This document shows, piece after piece, positions 1 through 9,350 of a DNA stretch of 64,000 nucleotides (position 1 is the stretch's first letter; every line of letters begins with the position of its first letter). Origin of the DNA: Cydia pomonella (Eukaryota > Arthropoda > Insecta > Lepidoptera > Tortricidae); assembly GCF_033807575.1 (NCBI RefSeq), contig NC_084725.1:4127001-4191000 (forward strand), read 5' to 3'. Made by a program: the position numbers and the translations under genes. Below the pieces are notes generated by a model, which was given only the letters and a program-made list of their open reading frames with translations, did no database searches and was not told the DNA's origin.

Positions 1-190
1 AAAAATCCAGGGAGGAATCAGTCGAGAGCGTTTGTATGGAAAATTGGCAACTAGGAATTCCTCTTAATTATGCCTATTTTGTTTTCTTAATTTTCTTTTG
101 TGCTATTTTTATTTTGTTCCTGTAATAATTTGTGTTCTTTATGATGATTTAAACTTTATATTGCGTGTTTTTGCAGCTGCCAAATAAATG

Positions 191-212
191 ATTTATCTAT
201 CTATCTATCTTC
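191..212. repeat. TCTA microsatellite, likely retroelement tail
   Basis: A short run of TCTA/TATC units follows an AATAAA-like string. This resembles the simple-repeat 3' end of a LINE or SINE whose body would lie in bases 1-190. No coding remnant is seen upstream, so the parent family is not identified. Confidence 0.5.
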
Positions 213-279
213 TAAAGAGAGTTTTAAACGTGTTTTATTCATTTAAATTGAGCCTGAAAAATACAGATTTCTGCCCGAA

Positions 280-455
280 ACTTTGTCTACGTAAAACTAT
301 GATGATGATTGATAAAGCCTATCGTATGTCTTTCCCCAAGCCTCAAACTATCTCTAAACCAAATTTCTTGTAAATTGGTTCAGCAGTTTTAGCGTGAAGA
401 GAGACAGACTGACAGATTTACTTTCGCATTTATAATGTTAGTACGGATTCAGACT
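280..455. repeat. dispersed lepidopteran-type non-autonomous repeat fragment
   Basis: The block ends in TTTCGCATTTATAATGTTAG and carries GGTTCAGCAGTTTTAGCG and GACAGACTGACAG. Strings like these recur in a very abundant repeat of lepidopteran genomes. Only one end is recognisable; no ORF is expected. Confidence 0.45.
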
Positions 456-459
456 CCTT

Positions 460-1005
460 TTCAGTCTAACATGGTCATACTAGTCGTTAAGAGGGAAGTA
501 CCTATACAGGGCGTCCCAAGACTATGGGACATCAAGGCGAAGTACCTTAAATATCGTAGATAGGATATTTTGCTGATTTTACCACGTCCATACAAAATAA
601 TATCTATCACATATTTACCATTTATTAATAATATTTTACATTGACCATGAGTTTTTAGTATTTTATTGACACAATGAAAAACTAGGTTTATAGGTTTTTC
701 CTTCAAAAGTTGCAATACATTTTTTTAAGCAAAACCTATAAACCTCATAAAACCACAAATGTACATGGTAAATACCTCGTTTTTGATCGTACGAGCGTGA
801 AGCGAGAGCAAATTGTCTTATGGTATATATGTTCATACCAGGAGCATGTAATTTAAGAATGTCATTTTAAAATGAGAGCAGCGGCTTTTAGGAGGCGGGT
901 TCTTGAGACTCTAAAGCGATTCTTGTTAAATTTTGTGAGCAGGTTTGATATACCTGATATTGAGTTATTTTTCTATTTCGGTATAACATTATTTTTTTCT
1001 GCCTT
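460..1005. other. no gene seen; small inverted repeat inside
   Basis: Nothing coding is supported here. The only structure is a small inverted pair, AGGTTTATAGGTTTTT near 683 and AAAACCTATAAACCT near 731, which could form a stem of about 15 bp. Confidence 0.4.
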
Positions 1006-1135
1006 CCGGGCGGAAAAATAGTATACGCGCCACGGGAGGAATCGTAGAACATTCCATCCCGGGTGACAATTTTACACGCTGCACGCAATGTCCTACTTTT
1101 CCTCCCTTGGGACACAAATAACTATTGAAATGGCG
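1006..1135. repeat. dispersed repeat, copy 1 (second copy at 43193)
   Basis: Shares with 43193-43346 the strings CTCCGGGCGGAAA (variant CTTCCGGGCGGAAA here), CACGGGAGGAA and CTCCCTTGGGAC, in the same order. The second copy carries an extra internal segment. No ORF or terminal repeat defines the family. Confidence 0.55.
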
Positions 1136-1310
1136 GAGCCACAGAGTTCGTGAGTTCAACAGCTCACAGTCACTAGTAACATTTTGTAATACATACAACA
1201 TACAAGTTCCTAATATTAACAATATATTCGAATTCATGTAACATGAAGCAAATCTGATCTGCCGTTCCCAGAATTTGTACCTTGTTGACCAGATTGTATT
1301 GTTCGGTTGA

Positions 1311-1575
1311 CGACCGGTCTGGCCTAGTGGGTAGTGAACCTGCCTATGAAGCTGATGGTCCCGGGTTCAAATCCTGGTAAGAGCATATATTTGTGTGATA
1401 AACACGGATATTTGTTTCTGAGTCATGGGTGTTTATATGTATTTAAGTATTTATAATTATAATATATTATATATATCGTTGTCTAGGTACCTACAACACA
1501 AGCCTTATTGAGCTTACTGTGGGACTTAGTCAATTTGTGTAATAATGTCCTATAATATTTACTATTAATTTATTA
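1311..1575 (+). mobile_element. tRNA-derived SINE, family S2, near full length
   Basis: The head is tRNA-like, with an A box around TGGCCTAGTGGGTAGTGA and a B box GGTTCAAATCC, matching internal RNA polymerase III promoters. The body contains the GAGTCATGGGTGTTT and ATATCGTTGTCT strings and the tail TCAATTTGTGTAATAATGTCC seen in the other S2 copies (16065, 22741, 28556). It is not a functional tRNA because no acceptor stem closes. Confidence 0.85.
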
Positions 1576-1659
1576 TTGTCTTGGACTCGGATCGGAAACA
1601 GTACAAGTACACAGAACTGCCAATTATAGCAATAACAATTACCTTGAATACATACAATA

Positions 1660-1800
1660 AATATAAAGATAAAGATAGTTTATTATTTAAGTTAACATAA
1701 TTATTACAATACGCTTATGAACCTCAAATAAAGCTACACCGGCTCTAACCCTTCACCTCTGACTCGAGAAGATTTAAATCCCACCTTAATTGGATAATAA
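1660..1800 (-). mobile_element. LINE 3'-end fragment with TTTATC tail
   Basis: On the minus strand the block ends in a TTTATCTTTATC-like tail, preceded by GTAGCTTTATTTGA and AGAGCCGGTGTAGC. The same string occurs at 27115, 30620 and 36451, marking 5'-truncated copies of one LINE family. No ORF remains. Confidence 0.6.
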
Positions 1801-2047
1801 CAGCAAATAATGTAAAGTTGTAAACAAATATTGTATTCGTTCTCATTTAACACTAAACCTAAAAAAATTACGCATGTGATTTTCACTGAAATATTAATAA
1901 TGAACATATATTTTAAATACACATTGATATACCTAATACATGTTCAAAATTTTCCTTCAAATGTTATAAAGGTTTGTTTACATTATTTACCTTCTAATTA
2001 ACTCCACTTTATAATCATGATAAATTGAGATATTCTTTTAATCTAGT

Positions 2048-2135
2048 TAGGGTTCCGTAGCCAAATGGCAAAAAACGGAACCCTTATAGATTCGTCATGT
2101 CCGTCTGTCTGTCCGATTCTGTCACAGCCACTTTT
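2048..2135 (+). repeat. GGTTCCGTA dispersed repeat, truncated end
   Basis: Carries AGGGTTCCGTAGCCAAATGG, then CGGAACCC and CCGTCTGTCTGTCCG, the start of the family that is complete at 8495-9001 and 17185-17653. It breaks off after CAGCCAC. Confidence 0.7.
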
Positions 2136-2339
2136 TTTTAACGTGGATTTACTTAATTTAGGACTTTGTCTTAGTAAGCTATTTGTATAATAATTTATTT
2201 ATCTATATTCTACTGCTACTAAATTATAACAATAAAGTTTATAACTCACACACACACAAAGCCGAACGATGAATAGAACTGCCAACGTCAGCAAAATATA
2301 TGAGTACAAGAGGTAAATATCGATTAGCGACCAGCTGAC

Positions 2340-2520
2340 GGTTTTTATTAAATCGGGCCCGGTTATAAATTACCCGGGCCGGGTACCCGGGTCCACTTTT
2401 CAGTTTTTTATGGCCGTTTTATTTTGCCAGTGACCCGGATAAACCCGTAAACAATGCTTTATAAATATTTGCACGTCGTTTTGTTGTTTGATATAATTTA
2501 GATTTGTAATTATATACTTA
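2340..2520 (+). repeat. repeat with GTGACCCGGATAA core, copy 1
   Basis: The section from about 2430 (GTGACCCGGATAAACC, then AAACAATGCTTTATAAATAT and a CACGTCGTTT string) matches 3338-3445 in the same orientation. The proximal part adds GGGCCCGG and CCCGGGCCGGGTACCCGGG, a GC-rich partial palindrome. Function unknown. Confidence 0.5.
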
Positions 2521-2895
2521 CTTATACAAACTTATGCTGTTTGAGCTTATTGTTGACGAGTAGATATCCCTTTTCGCATTAAGCCCTCCATTTGTATTTT
2601 TTTTTGTTTCTGCAACAAAGTTTCAATACATAAATAAATAAATTCACGCAATGGAGTTAACACACGCTCACTTAACCTGGTTATTAATTATCTAGTTTAA
2701 TTTCTACTCCCATATGCTTCTTTATCCTTTTGTTTGTAGTTAATTAAAAGTTAATAGTAACATATTTAGCATTTTTCAGTAACTATTTCACAGCTCGCAT
2801 TTAATTATTTCCCAAAATACAAGATTTTTCATTTGACGGTTGTCTCAACCGACCTTCCATTATCTGTACCACACCAAGTACTGGCCTCCGCGATA

Positions 2896-3011
2896 CAGAA
2901 GGCCTACCGCGAACCACGTTCGACGTGTTGCCTCCCTGTCACACTTACGTACGAATTTACAAGTGCGACAGAGAGGCAACACGTCGAACGTGGTTCGCGG
3001 TAGGCCTTCTG
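2896..3011. mobile_element. hairpin MITE-like element, 116 bp
   Basis: Starts CAGAAGGCCTACCGCGAACC and ends with the reverse complement. The inverted arms cover about 45 bp almost perfectly around a short loop near 2950-2965, so the block folds into one long stem. This is typical of foldback MITEs. There is no coding capacity. Confidence 0.75.
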
Positions 3012-3337
3012 GCTTGCCTAGTGCGGGGACCACCGATACCAATTTTGCATCGCACGTTAAGATAAGTTCCTTCATAATAAATTAGTGAATAAGTTTGTAT
3101 ATATAGATTACTCAAGTTAATTGTACCTACATATCTTAAATAAGTATTTTTCATTATTTTTTTTTTCAAATGTAAATGGCGAGAAAGAGCGAAGGCCTTT
3201 GCCCAGCAGGCCTTTACAGGCTAAAAAAATTTATTAATCTTGCACAGTACATGTTGGAATACAAAAAGGGATAAAAGGCATGTCAGAATTTTCCATAGTA
3301 AATACTTGTTATTAATAATAATTCGTACCTATTATTG

Positions 3338-3445
3338 GATCACTGACCCGGATAATCCGGTAAACAAATTTCTATAAATATTTACACGTTGTTTAGTTAT
3401 CTATCACTATTACGTTTGAATACTTAATATTTAGTATAAATATTT
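3338..3445 (+). repeat. repeat with GTGACCCGGATAA core, copy 2
   Basis: Second copy of the block at 2430-2520, diverged (CACTGACCCGGATAATCC, then ATAAATATTTACACGTTG). The two copies lie in direct orientation about 900 bp apart, flanking the hairpin element at 2896. Confidence 0.45.
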
Positions 3446-3484
3446 GCAGAATGAACTGTCGCTTGCATTATTTCCAGACCGATG

Positions 3485-3650
3485 CGACATTCATGCCTTC
3501 AAGAAGAGCGTACTCTCATCTTAAAGGTCGGCAACGCACTTGTAATCCCTCTGGTATTGCAGGTGTCCATGGGCTATGGTGATCGTTTACCATCAGGCGA
3601 TTTGTCTGTTCGTTTGTCTCGTATTATCATAAGAAGAAAAAAACACTAAT
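3485..3650 (+). pseudogene. CR1/Jockey-like LINE C-terminal and 3' UTR fragment
   Basis: The plus strand still reads like the end of a LINE reverse-transcriptase ORF (FKKSVLSHLKGRQRTCNPSG), followed by the 3' UTR strings GTCCATGGGCTATGG and TTACCATCAGGCGA. The same ending occurs at 21045, 38767 and 43465. Heavily 5' truncated. Confidence 0.6.
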
Positions 3651-4076
3651 CAAACATCGAATTTTAACTTTTGACATGGCAATTGGCTACTTGACTGTTT
3701 TTTGTAAATAATGTCAAACGATCGTGATTTTCCTGAGGATCAAATGTCTATATATTCTATATATCTGTCTATATGTCTATATATATATAATATATATATA
3801 TAGTACTCATGGCATTTAAGCAACACAAAAGGTCAGAAATGAGAGTTAAAGTCTGACGCTCGCACTCGACGATTGAAACGCCTCTAACAAATTGATAAGG
3901 TGATGTGACATCACATCATATAAGTCTGTCCTAAATGTATGGAAGATCAAGGAAATTGCCATTTTGACCCTGAAGCATTGCGTTTCTGTGTATAGTTTAC
4001 AATTTATTTTTCTATAAAATATAAGGAATCGAATGGTACCATTTTCTTTTCTATTTTTGAAAGACAAAAAAAATTC

Positions 4077-4207
4077 GGGGAGATGGGCCTCGTTAGCATT
4101 GTGCTGCAACCCGTCTAGGAGAAGGAAAACTCCAAAATATAACCCGGGGAGATGGGCCTCGTTAGCTTTGTGCTGCAACCCATCTAGGAGAAGGAAAACT
4201 CCAATAT
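4077..4207 (+). repeat. tandem monomers upstream of the RTE-like ORF
   Basis: A unit of about 65 bp occurs twice (4077-4144 and 4145-4207), each beginning GGGGAGATGGGCCTCGTTAG and containing GTCTAGGAGAAGG or CATCTAGGAGAAGG. Tandem monomers in this position could be the promoter-bearing 5' UTR of the LINE. The promoter role is inference. Confidence 0.7.
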
Positions 4208-4390
4208 AAAACCCCCAAATCCAAGGTGTTAGCCGACCCGTGCCGAGGGATGCATAGCCAGAGGGTAGTTCTGGCGTTGAACGGAGGGTGTCTGTGTTGG
4301 CGGTCACAGGACACAGTGGTAAACCGCCTTGCTTCAGTACAGGGCTCTGCTGTTGTGGACATTTAAATCCCTATTACTCGTGGGAACGCA

Positions 4391-7300
4391 ATGGAGATTC
4401 AAAATAATAATCATCCGAATGGCGGCGACGTGGTACGCCACCCGTCACGTCTCGTTTCTCGCGGGGGCGACAAGCGGCTCACGGAGAGCCGCTTTGCTAC
4501 GCTGAATGTTGGAGGAGGAATGGAAGAGAAATTAAATGAGGTTTTGCAGATGATGGATGAGAGAAAAATTGATATTTTGTGTGTAAATGAGACGAAACGG
4601 AAAGGATGCGATACTACCCTGCATGGAACCTACAAGGCGTATTGGTCTGGGGTGCCTAGTTCGGATCGCGCCTGTCAGGGAGTCGGTATTGTACTTTCCG
4701 CAAGAATGGCTGAGTGTGTGAGAGAATTTGAATGTGTGAATTCTAGACTGATGTGGATTAGACTGAAAGTGGGACTGATGCGCATATTTGTGGTAGGCGT
4801 TTACGCTCCAGTAGACCAGGGTGCGAGGATCTCACAGTGCGTTCAGAATGACAGGCAGATATTTTGGGATGAACTAAGAGAGGTTTTGAAAGTATGTAAG
4901 GGGAATGAAAGAATGATTTTGTTAGGTGATTTCAATGGCTGGGTAGGAATAAAACGGGACGGATTTGAAAAGGTTCTTGGAATGCACGGTGACAAAAGAG
5001 TAAATGAGAATGGGAGAAGCTTATTAGAGATTTGCCAAGAGTGGAACCTTTGTGTAACAAACACGATGTTTGACCACAAAAGGATACATTTATACACTCG
5101 TGAGGCGGAGAATGTAAGGAAAAGTGTGATTGACTTTGTGATAGTGGATGAAAGAATTAGGAAGAATGTTATCGACTCCAGGGTGTATCGAGGGTCGGGT
5201 ATCCATACTGACCACTTCCTGGTGATGTGCCGATTAAGAGGCTTGTTTAAAGGATGGCGACAACGCCCCCGTGCAATTACTGCAGATTTAAAAAGAATCA
5301 AAGTGGAGAATTTGCAAGATGAAGGAGTCAATGATGAGTATAAGAGTAGATTAAAAACCGAATTTGAAGGTATGGATGAGATTAGTGAGACTGAACAATT
5401 GTGGAATAGTTTTAAAAATAAAGTAGTAAGTGTGGCAAGTGAAGTATGTGGAGTAAGTAAGAGGCACAAAGGAAAAAAGGAGAAGAATGTTTGGTGGGAT
5501 CAAGAAGTGCAAGAAGCAGTGTGTGAGAAGAAAAAGTTGTGGTTGGATTGGTTAGCCACAAGAGCTAACCAAAGAAATCACATAGCTTCATTTGACGAAG
5601 TCAGTGAAGCGAAAAAGGAATATAGAATAATGAAAGTGTTAGTGAAAGAATTAGTCGACAGAAAGAAAGGCGAACAGAAAGATAAAATGGAAGAAAGGCT
5701 GTCTCAAGATTTCCAGGCAAATATAAAGTTTTTCTGGAAGTCCATTCGTTTGGCCAGGGGTAACACCCAGAATTCTGAGCTAAACTCAATTAAAGACAAG
5801 AATGGAAGATTAGTGAATGAGGAAGAATGTATCTTAAAAAGATGGAAGGAGTATTTTGAAAGTTTGTTTGATAGAGAAGAGGCAAACACGCCAATTTCGG
5901 ATTTGAATGAAAGCATTGAATATGTGTCGGAGAATGAAGACAGTATTAGCATGGATGAAATTGTGAAAGCGCTGAAAGGAATGAAATCAGGAAAGGCTGC
6001 AGGATATGATAAAGTTTCTGTCGAGATGCTGAAAGCTGGACAGGGCATTGTAGCAACTCAGATGTATCGCCTTTTCAATATGTGCTTTAGAACCGGCCAA
6101 GTGCCCAGGGACTGGTGCAAGGCTGTCATTGTACCTCTTTACAAAGGAAAGGGATCACAACTGGATTGCAAAAACTACAGAGGCATTAGCTTACTCAGCG
6201 TCGTCGGCAAATTGTATGCAAAGATATTGATTGAAAGAGTAGTGAAAGAAACCGATGAGAAAGTATGGGATGCACAAGCGGGATTCCGAAAGGGTATGGG
6301 ATGTACGGATCAAGTCTTTTCCCTGCGATGCATAGCCGAAAAGTATTTGGCCAGAGGTCAAAAGGTCTATTGCGCTTTCGTGGATTTGGAAAAGGCTTAT
6401 GACAGAGTGGTGAGGAATGAACTTTGGTCGGTACTGTCGGTGTATGGATTGAGCGGTCGTCTCATTCAGGCACTGAAATCGCTCTATGAGGATTCCAGTG
6501 CTTGTGTGAGAGTAAACGGATCGTACACTGAGTGGTTTAGCATCGAAAAGGGTGTTAGGCAAGGATGTGTAGCGTCACCGTGGCTGTTTAATCTATTCAT
6601 GGACAGTAGTATGCATGATTTGAGAAATGATGAATGTGGGCTGAGAATGAAAGGTTTACTCGTCAAATGTCTTCTTTACGCTGATGACCTGGTATTGCTG
6701 GCGTCATCGGGTGAAGAATTGCAGGAGATGGTAACTAGAATGCATAGATCTTTTGAAAGGAAAGGAATGAAAATAAATGTGAGCAAGACGAAAGTAATGG
6801 TATTTGAAAAGGGAGAAAGTATGACGAACTGTGAAGTTTTGATTGGTCAAGAAAGAGTTGAACAAGTGAAAGAGTTTGTTTATCTGGGAACCTTGTTCAC
6901 TAGGGACGGTAAACATGATGAAGACATTGAAAGGAGAGTGAATGCTGGAAATCGTGTGAATGGGGCACTCAACGCGTTTATGAGCAGCCAGAAGGTGTCG
7001 CAAAAAGCACGGTTGGCTGTGCATAGAGGGGTGTTGGTGCCTACACTTATGTATGGTAGCGAAAGTTGGGTATGGCAGAAGAAACATCAGAGTCAAGTGA
7101 ATGCAGTGGAAATGAGAGCGTTGAGAAGTGTGTGTGGTGTAAAATTACAAGATAGAATTAGGAACAGTGTGATAAGGGAAAAGTGTGGACTGAACGAAGA
7201 TGTAGTGACAAAAATTGAGAAAGGTATGTTGAGATGGTTTGGACACGTGGAAAGAATGAGTGAAAGAAGGTTAACAAAGAGAGTGTATAAGGGAGAAGTA

Positions 7301-7501
7301 GAAGAGGGAGCTGAAAGGGGTAGACCTCGGCGGACTTTCTCTGATCAAATTGGGGAAATCCTGAAGAAAGGCCAGGTCAAGAGCACCCTAAACCGACGAG
7401 CGTGTATGAGGAATGTCATGAAAGTGAAGGAAGCGAAAGAGGTATGTCAGGATCGTAGCAAGTGGAAATCCGTGGTCTCTGCCTACCCCTCCGGGAAATA
7501 G
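4391..7501 (+). CDS. RTE-like LINE endonuclease-reverse transcriptase, 1036 aa
   Basis: Multifunctional retrotransposon protein that nicks target DNA and copies its own RNA there (target-primed reverse transcription). An apurinic-type endonuclease domain spans about residues 35-282, with the metal-binding/catalytic motifs NETK (66-69), GDFN (179-182) and TDH (273-275). The reverse transcriptase occupies roughly residues 500-850: NYRGISLL near 596, FVDLEKAYD (663-671), VRQGC near 723 and the catalytic YADD (763-766), followed by FVYLGTLF. The C-terminal region has LRWFGHVERM, usual after the RT core of such elements. Length near 1000 aa is normal for RTE ORFs. The ATG at 4391 lies upstream of the endonuclease start with no in-frame alternative needed. 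No stop or frameshift interrupts it and all visible catalytic residues are kept, so activity is plausible but unproven. The assignment to RTE rather than a neighbouring APE-type clade rests on motif style and the 3' end. Confidence 0.9.
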   Translation: MEIQNNNHPNGGDVVRHPSRLVSRGGDKRLTESRFATLNVGGGMEEKLNEVLQMMDERKIDILCVNETKRKGCDTTLHGTYKAYWSGVPSSDRACQGVGIVLSARMAECVREFECVNSRLMWIRLKVGLMRIFVVGVYAPVDQGARISQCVQNDRQIFWDELREVLKVCKGNERMILLGDFNGWVGIKRDGFEKVLGMHGDKRVNENGRSLLEICQEWNLCVTNTMFDHKRIHLYTREAENVRKSVIDFVIVDERIRKNVIDSRVYRGSGIHTDHFLVMCRLRGLFKGWRQRPRAITADLKRIKVENLQDEGVNDEYKSRLKTEFEGMDEISETEQLWNSFKNKVVSVASEVCGVSKRHKGKKEKNVWWDQEVQEAVCEKKKLWLDWLATRANQRNHIASFDEVSEAKKEYRIMKVLVKELVDRKKGEQKDKMEERLSQDFQANIKFFWKSIRLARGNTQNSELNSIKDKNGRLVNEEECILKRWKEYFESLFDREEANTPISDLNESIEYVSENEDSISMDEIVKALKGMKSGKAAGYDKVSVEMLKAGQGIVATQMYRLFNMCFRTGQVPRDWCKAVIVPLYKGKGSQLDCKNYRGISLLSVVGKLYAKILIERVVKETDEKVWDAQAGFRKGMGCTDQVFSLRCIAEKYLARGQKVYCAFVDLEKAYDRVVRNELWSVLSVYGLSGRLIQALKSLYEDSSACVRVNGSYTEWFSIEKGVRQGCVASPWLFNLFMDSSMHDLRNDECGLRMKGLLVKCLLYADDLVLLASSGEELQEMVTRMHRSFERKGMKINVSKTKVMVFEKGESMTNCEVLIGQERVEQVKEFVYLGTLFTRDGKHDEDIERRVNAGNRVNGALNAFMSSQKVSQKARLAVHRGVLVPTLMYGSESWVWQKKHQSQVNAVEMRALRSVCGVKLQDRIRNSVIREKCGLNEDVVTKIEKGMLRWFGHVERMSERRLTKRVYKGEVEEGAERGRPRRTFSDQIGEILKKGQVKSTLNRRACMRNVMKVKEAKEVCQDRSKWKSVVSAYPSGK

Positions 7502-7510
7502 GCGTGATTA

Positions 7511-7532
7511 TATGTATGTATGTATGTATGTA
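7511..7532 (+). repeat. TGTA microsatellite at LINE 3' end
   Basis: Five TGTA units followed by an A run, ten bases after the RTE-like stop codon. Interpreted as the element's 3' terminus. Confidence 0.75.
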
Positions 7533-7540
7533 CAAAAAAA

Positions 7541-7985
7541 AATTTTTTTTTTGAGACTTCGGAGCCTTGTATTTTTTTATAATCTCAATATATTTTTTTA
7601 AATTTTACTTTTTTATAATGGATGGCTCATTTTCTATCCATTTAACTAAATTTTGTTATAATATTCAACATTTGTGTCAAGTACCCAATTGCCATTATGG
7701 AGAGAACCATTACTCTCTCCATTTTGTAATGTTTAGTCAAAACCATAGTAAATTTAATTTGTATTTTAAAAATTACGTATTGTTCTTTTTGTAATATTTT
7801 TATCTTTATAAGACATTTTAACGACAATTCGAGATTAATGTTAAGTTGGTTTCTATATTTTTCTATACACGTGTAGACCCTTATTGGGAGACACAATTAA
7901 TTTTATTATTTTTAATTTATAATGTAATGTTTTGACGATCATGATGAGAAGATAAACACACTATTGACGAATGTAGCAAATGTAT
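7541..7985. other. AT-rich stretch, no gene seen
   Basis: Long A/T runs and one locally inverted pair (CCATTATGGAGAGAACCATT and the AATGG strings around 7690-7730). Nothing coding is supported. Confidence 0.3.
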
Positions 7986-7988
7986 AGT

Positions 7989-8053
7989 GAAATAAAGAAA
8001 CTTAGTCAACTTGTGTAATAATGTCCTATAATATTTATTTATTTATTTATTTA
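7989..8053 (+). mobile_element. S2 SINE tail fragment
   Basis: Contains CTTAGTCAACTTGTGTAATA, then AATGTCCTATAATATT and an ATTT repeat, the 3' tail of the S2 family. The tRNA-like head is missing (5' truncated). Confidence 0.65.
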
Positions 8054-8349
8054 AATCTATGTTTAAGTACGAATTCGCATAAAAGGTTTACACAAGGACT
8101 GAGATTACGTCTGTAGTCCGTGGCTAAGCAACCAAGCGATGTGTGTATGTGGTTACGACGTAGCCTGGATACATCTGATACTAGCCACGTATTCCCGATT
8201 GCTGAACGTAGGACGTGAATAACATTTTTAGGCCAACCAATGTTACTGTAGCCTTGAGTTAGTTATTAGAGATCTCGCGTTGAATAATGTTTGTTAAGAT
8301 AGTTCAATTTTATACGAAGGAGTTGTCACGTAAAATTTTAGTAGATATT

Positions 8350-8489
8350 TGTGACAATCCAAATCAAAAGGGACCTTATGGGGGTCGGCGTTTACGCCAT
8401 TATTAGCGGTGCGCCAATACTAATGCGGTAGGTACTACGGGACGTAAGCTCCGATCGCCATAAGGTCCCTTTTGATATGGATTGTCACA
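8350..8489. mobile_element. MITE-like element, 140 bp, 32-bp inverted ends
   Basis: The left end TGTGACAATCCAAATCAAAA and the right end are reverse complements over 32 bp with one mismatch (AAATC versus ATATC), extending through GGGACCTTATGG. The interior has no ORF. No clear target duplication. It abuts the repeat at 8495. Confidence 0.75.
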
Positions 8490-8494
8490 TTTTT

Positions 8495-9001
8495 AGGGTT
8501 CCGTAGCCAAATGGCAAAAAACGGAACCCTTATAGATTCGTCATGTCCGTCTGTCTGTCCGTTTATATCACAGCCAATTTTTTCCGAAACTATAAGAACT
8601 ATACTGTTCAAACTTGGTAAGAAGATGTATTCTATGTACCACATTAAGATTTTCACACAAAAATAGAAAACAAAAAAATTTGGGGGTTCCCCATACTTAG
8701 AACTGAAACTCAAAAAATTTTTTTTTTCATCAAACCCATACGTTGTGGGGTATCTATGGATAGGTCTTCAAGAATGATATTGAGGTTTCTATAATGAGAT
8801 ATTCTAAAATGTCCCCCCCCCCCTGTAACTTCTAAAGTAACAGAATGATAAAACTAAAAAAATATATGATATACATTACCATGCAAACTTCCACCGAAAA
8901 TTGGTTTGAACGAGATCTAGTAAGTAGTTTTTTTTTTAATACGTCATAAATCGTACGGAACCCTTCATGGGGGAGTCCGACTCGCACTTGACCGCTTTTT
9001 T
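8495..9001 (+). repeat. GGTTCCGTA dispersed repeat, complete copy
   Basis: Runs from AGGGTTCCGTAGCCAAATGG to AGTCCGACTCGCACTTGACC with an internal CGTACGGAACCC, so the two ends carry inverted GGTTCCGTAC-like strings. CCGTCTGTCTGTCCG, TTGGGGGTTCCCC and a poly-C run sit between. Family members occur at 14571, 17185, 21186 and 45501. Small ORFs inside are chance products. The transposition class is unknown. Confidence 0.75.
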
Positions 9002-9152
9002 GGAATAGCATATTAATTTATTTAGAAATGTAACATTTTAATTTTTTTTTTAAATTAAGCCCAACGAAAAGATACTTACCTAACCCTTTATGAGGCATGA
9101 GGGTGACAGAAATTATGCCTTATACTTTGAAATAAAGTTCAAAGTCAGGTGG

Positions 9153-9157
9153 GAAAT
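9153..9157. repeat. target-site duplication GAAAT, left
   Basis: GAAAT immediately precedes the left LTR and is repeated exactly at 11466-11470, right after the other LTR. Five bp is the normal copia duplication size. Confidence 0.8.
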
Positions 9158-9336
9158 TATTGTATGGGTTAATTTAAACACATATTTTATAACAAAATAT
9201 ATAGCAGAGTTTATTAGCACAAGAAACAAGAATCGAAAGTAAACAACAATGTCAAACACATTGTCATGTCATACACCGTCGGCCAGGATTACAGTAAGAA
9301 GGTTTAAACTACTTGACATAAACTAAACCTCTAACA
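9158..9336 (-). repeat. copia LTR (3' LTR of the element), 179 bp
   Basis: Base-for-base identical, as far as I can read, to 11287-11465. Read on the minus strand it begins TGTTAGAGGTTTAG and ends ACCCATACAATA. The identity implies a recent insertion. Confidence 0.9.
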
Positions 9337-9350
9337 CGCCCTCTTAATCT
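9337..9350 (-). promoter_or_regulatory. polypurine tract of copia element
   Basis: On the minus strand AGATTAAGAGGGCG ends exactly at the LTR start TGTTAG. A purine-rich primer for plus-strand DNA synthesis is expected here in LTR elements. Confidence 0.6.

Larger units (their letters stand above)
4077..7540 (+). mobile_element. RTE-like non-LTR retrotransposon, apparently full length
   Basis: Layout: a 5' UTR with two tandem monomers, a single long ORF (4391-7501), a 3' UTR of about 10 bp, then a TGTA repeat and an A-rich stretch. A short 3' UTR ending in simple repeats is characteristic of the RTE clade. The start is set at the first monomer, and the exact insertion ends and target duplication could not be fixed. 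The uninterrupted ORF argues for a young copy. Confidence 0.75.

Noticed and set aside
1311..1385. tRNA gene from A and B boxes
   Set aside because: No acceptor or anticodon stems close and the same head is attached to a SINE body at several other places. The same applies to 13704, 22741, 40743 and 59030.
4843..5469. 208-codon minus-strand ORF
   Set aside because: Antisense shadow of the RTE-like ORF with no recognisable domain. The same holds for other frames within 4391-7501.
8472..8713. Small ORFs containing PSVCPF-type peptides as conserved proteins
   Set aside because: They arise wherever the GGTTCCGTA repeat occurs (also 17017-17388, 18234-18504, 45460-45705) on either strand; frames break between copies.
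9330..9345. LTR boundary with a TG...CA rule at 9161
   Set aside because: Extending the shared edge by three bases (to 9158) gives a perfect GAAAT duplication and places the primer site directly at the LTR, so 9158/11287 was preferred.
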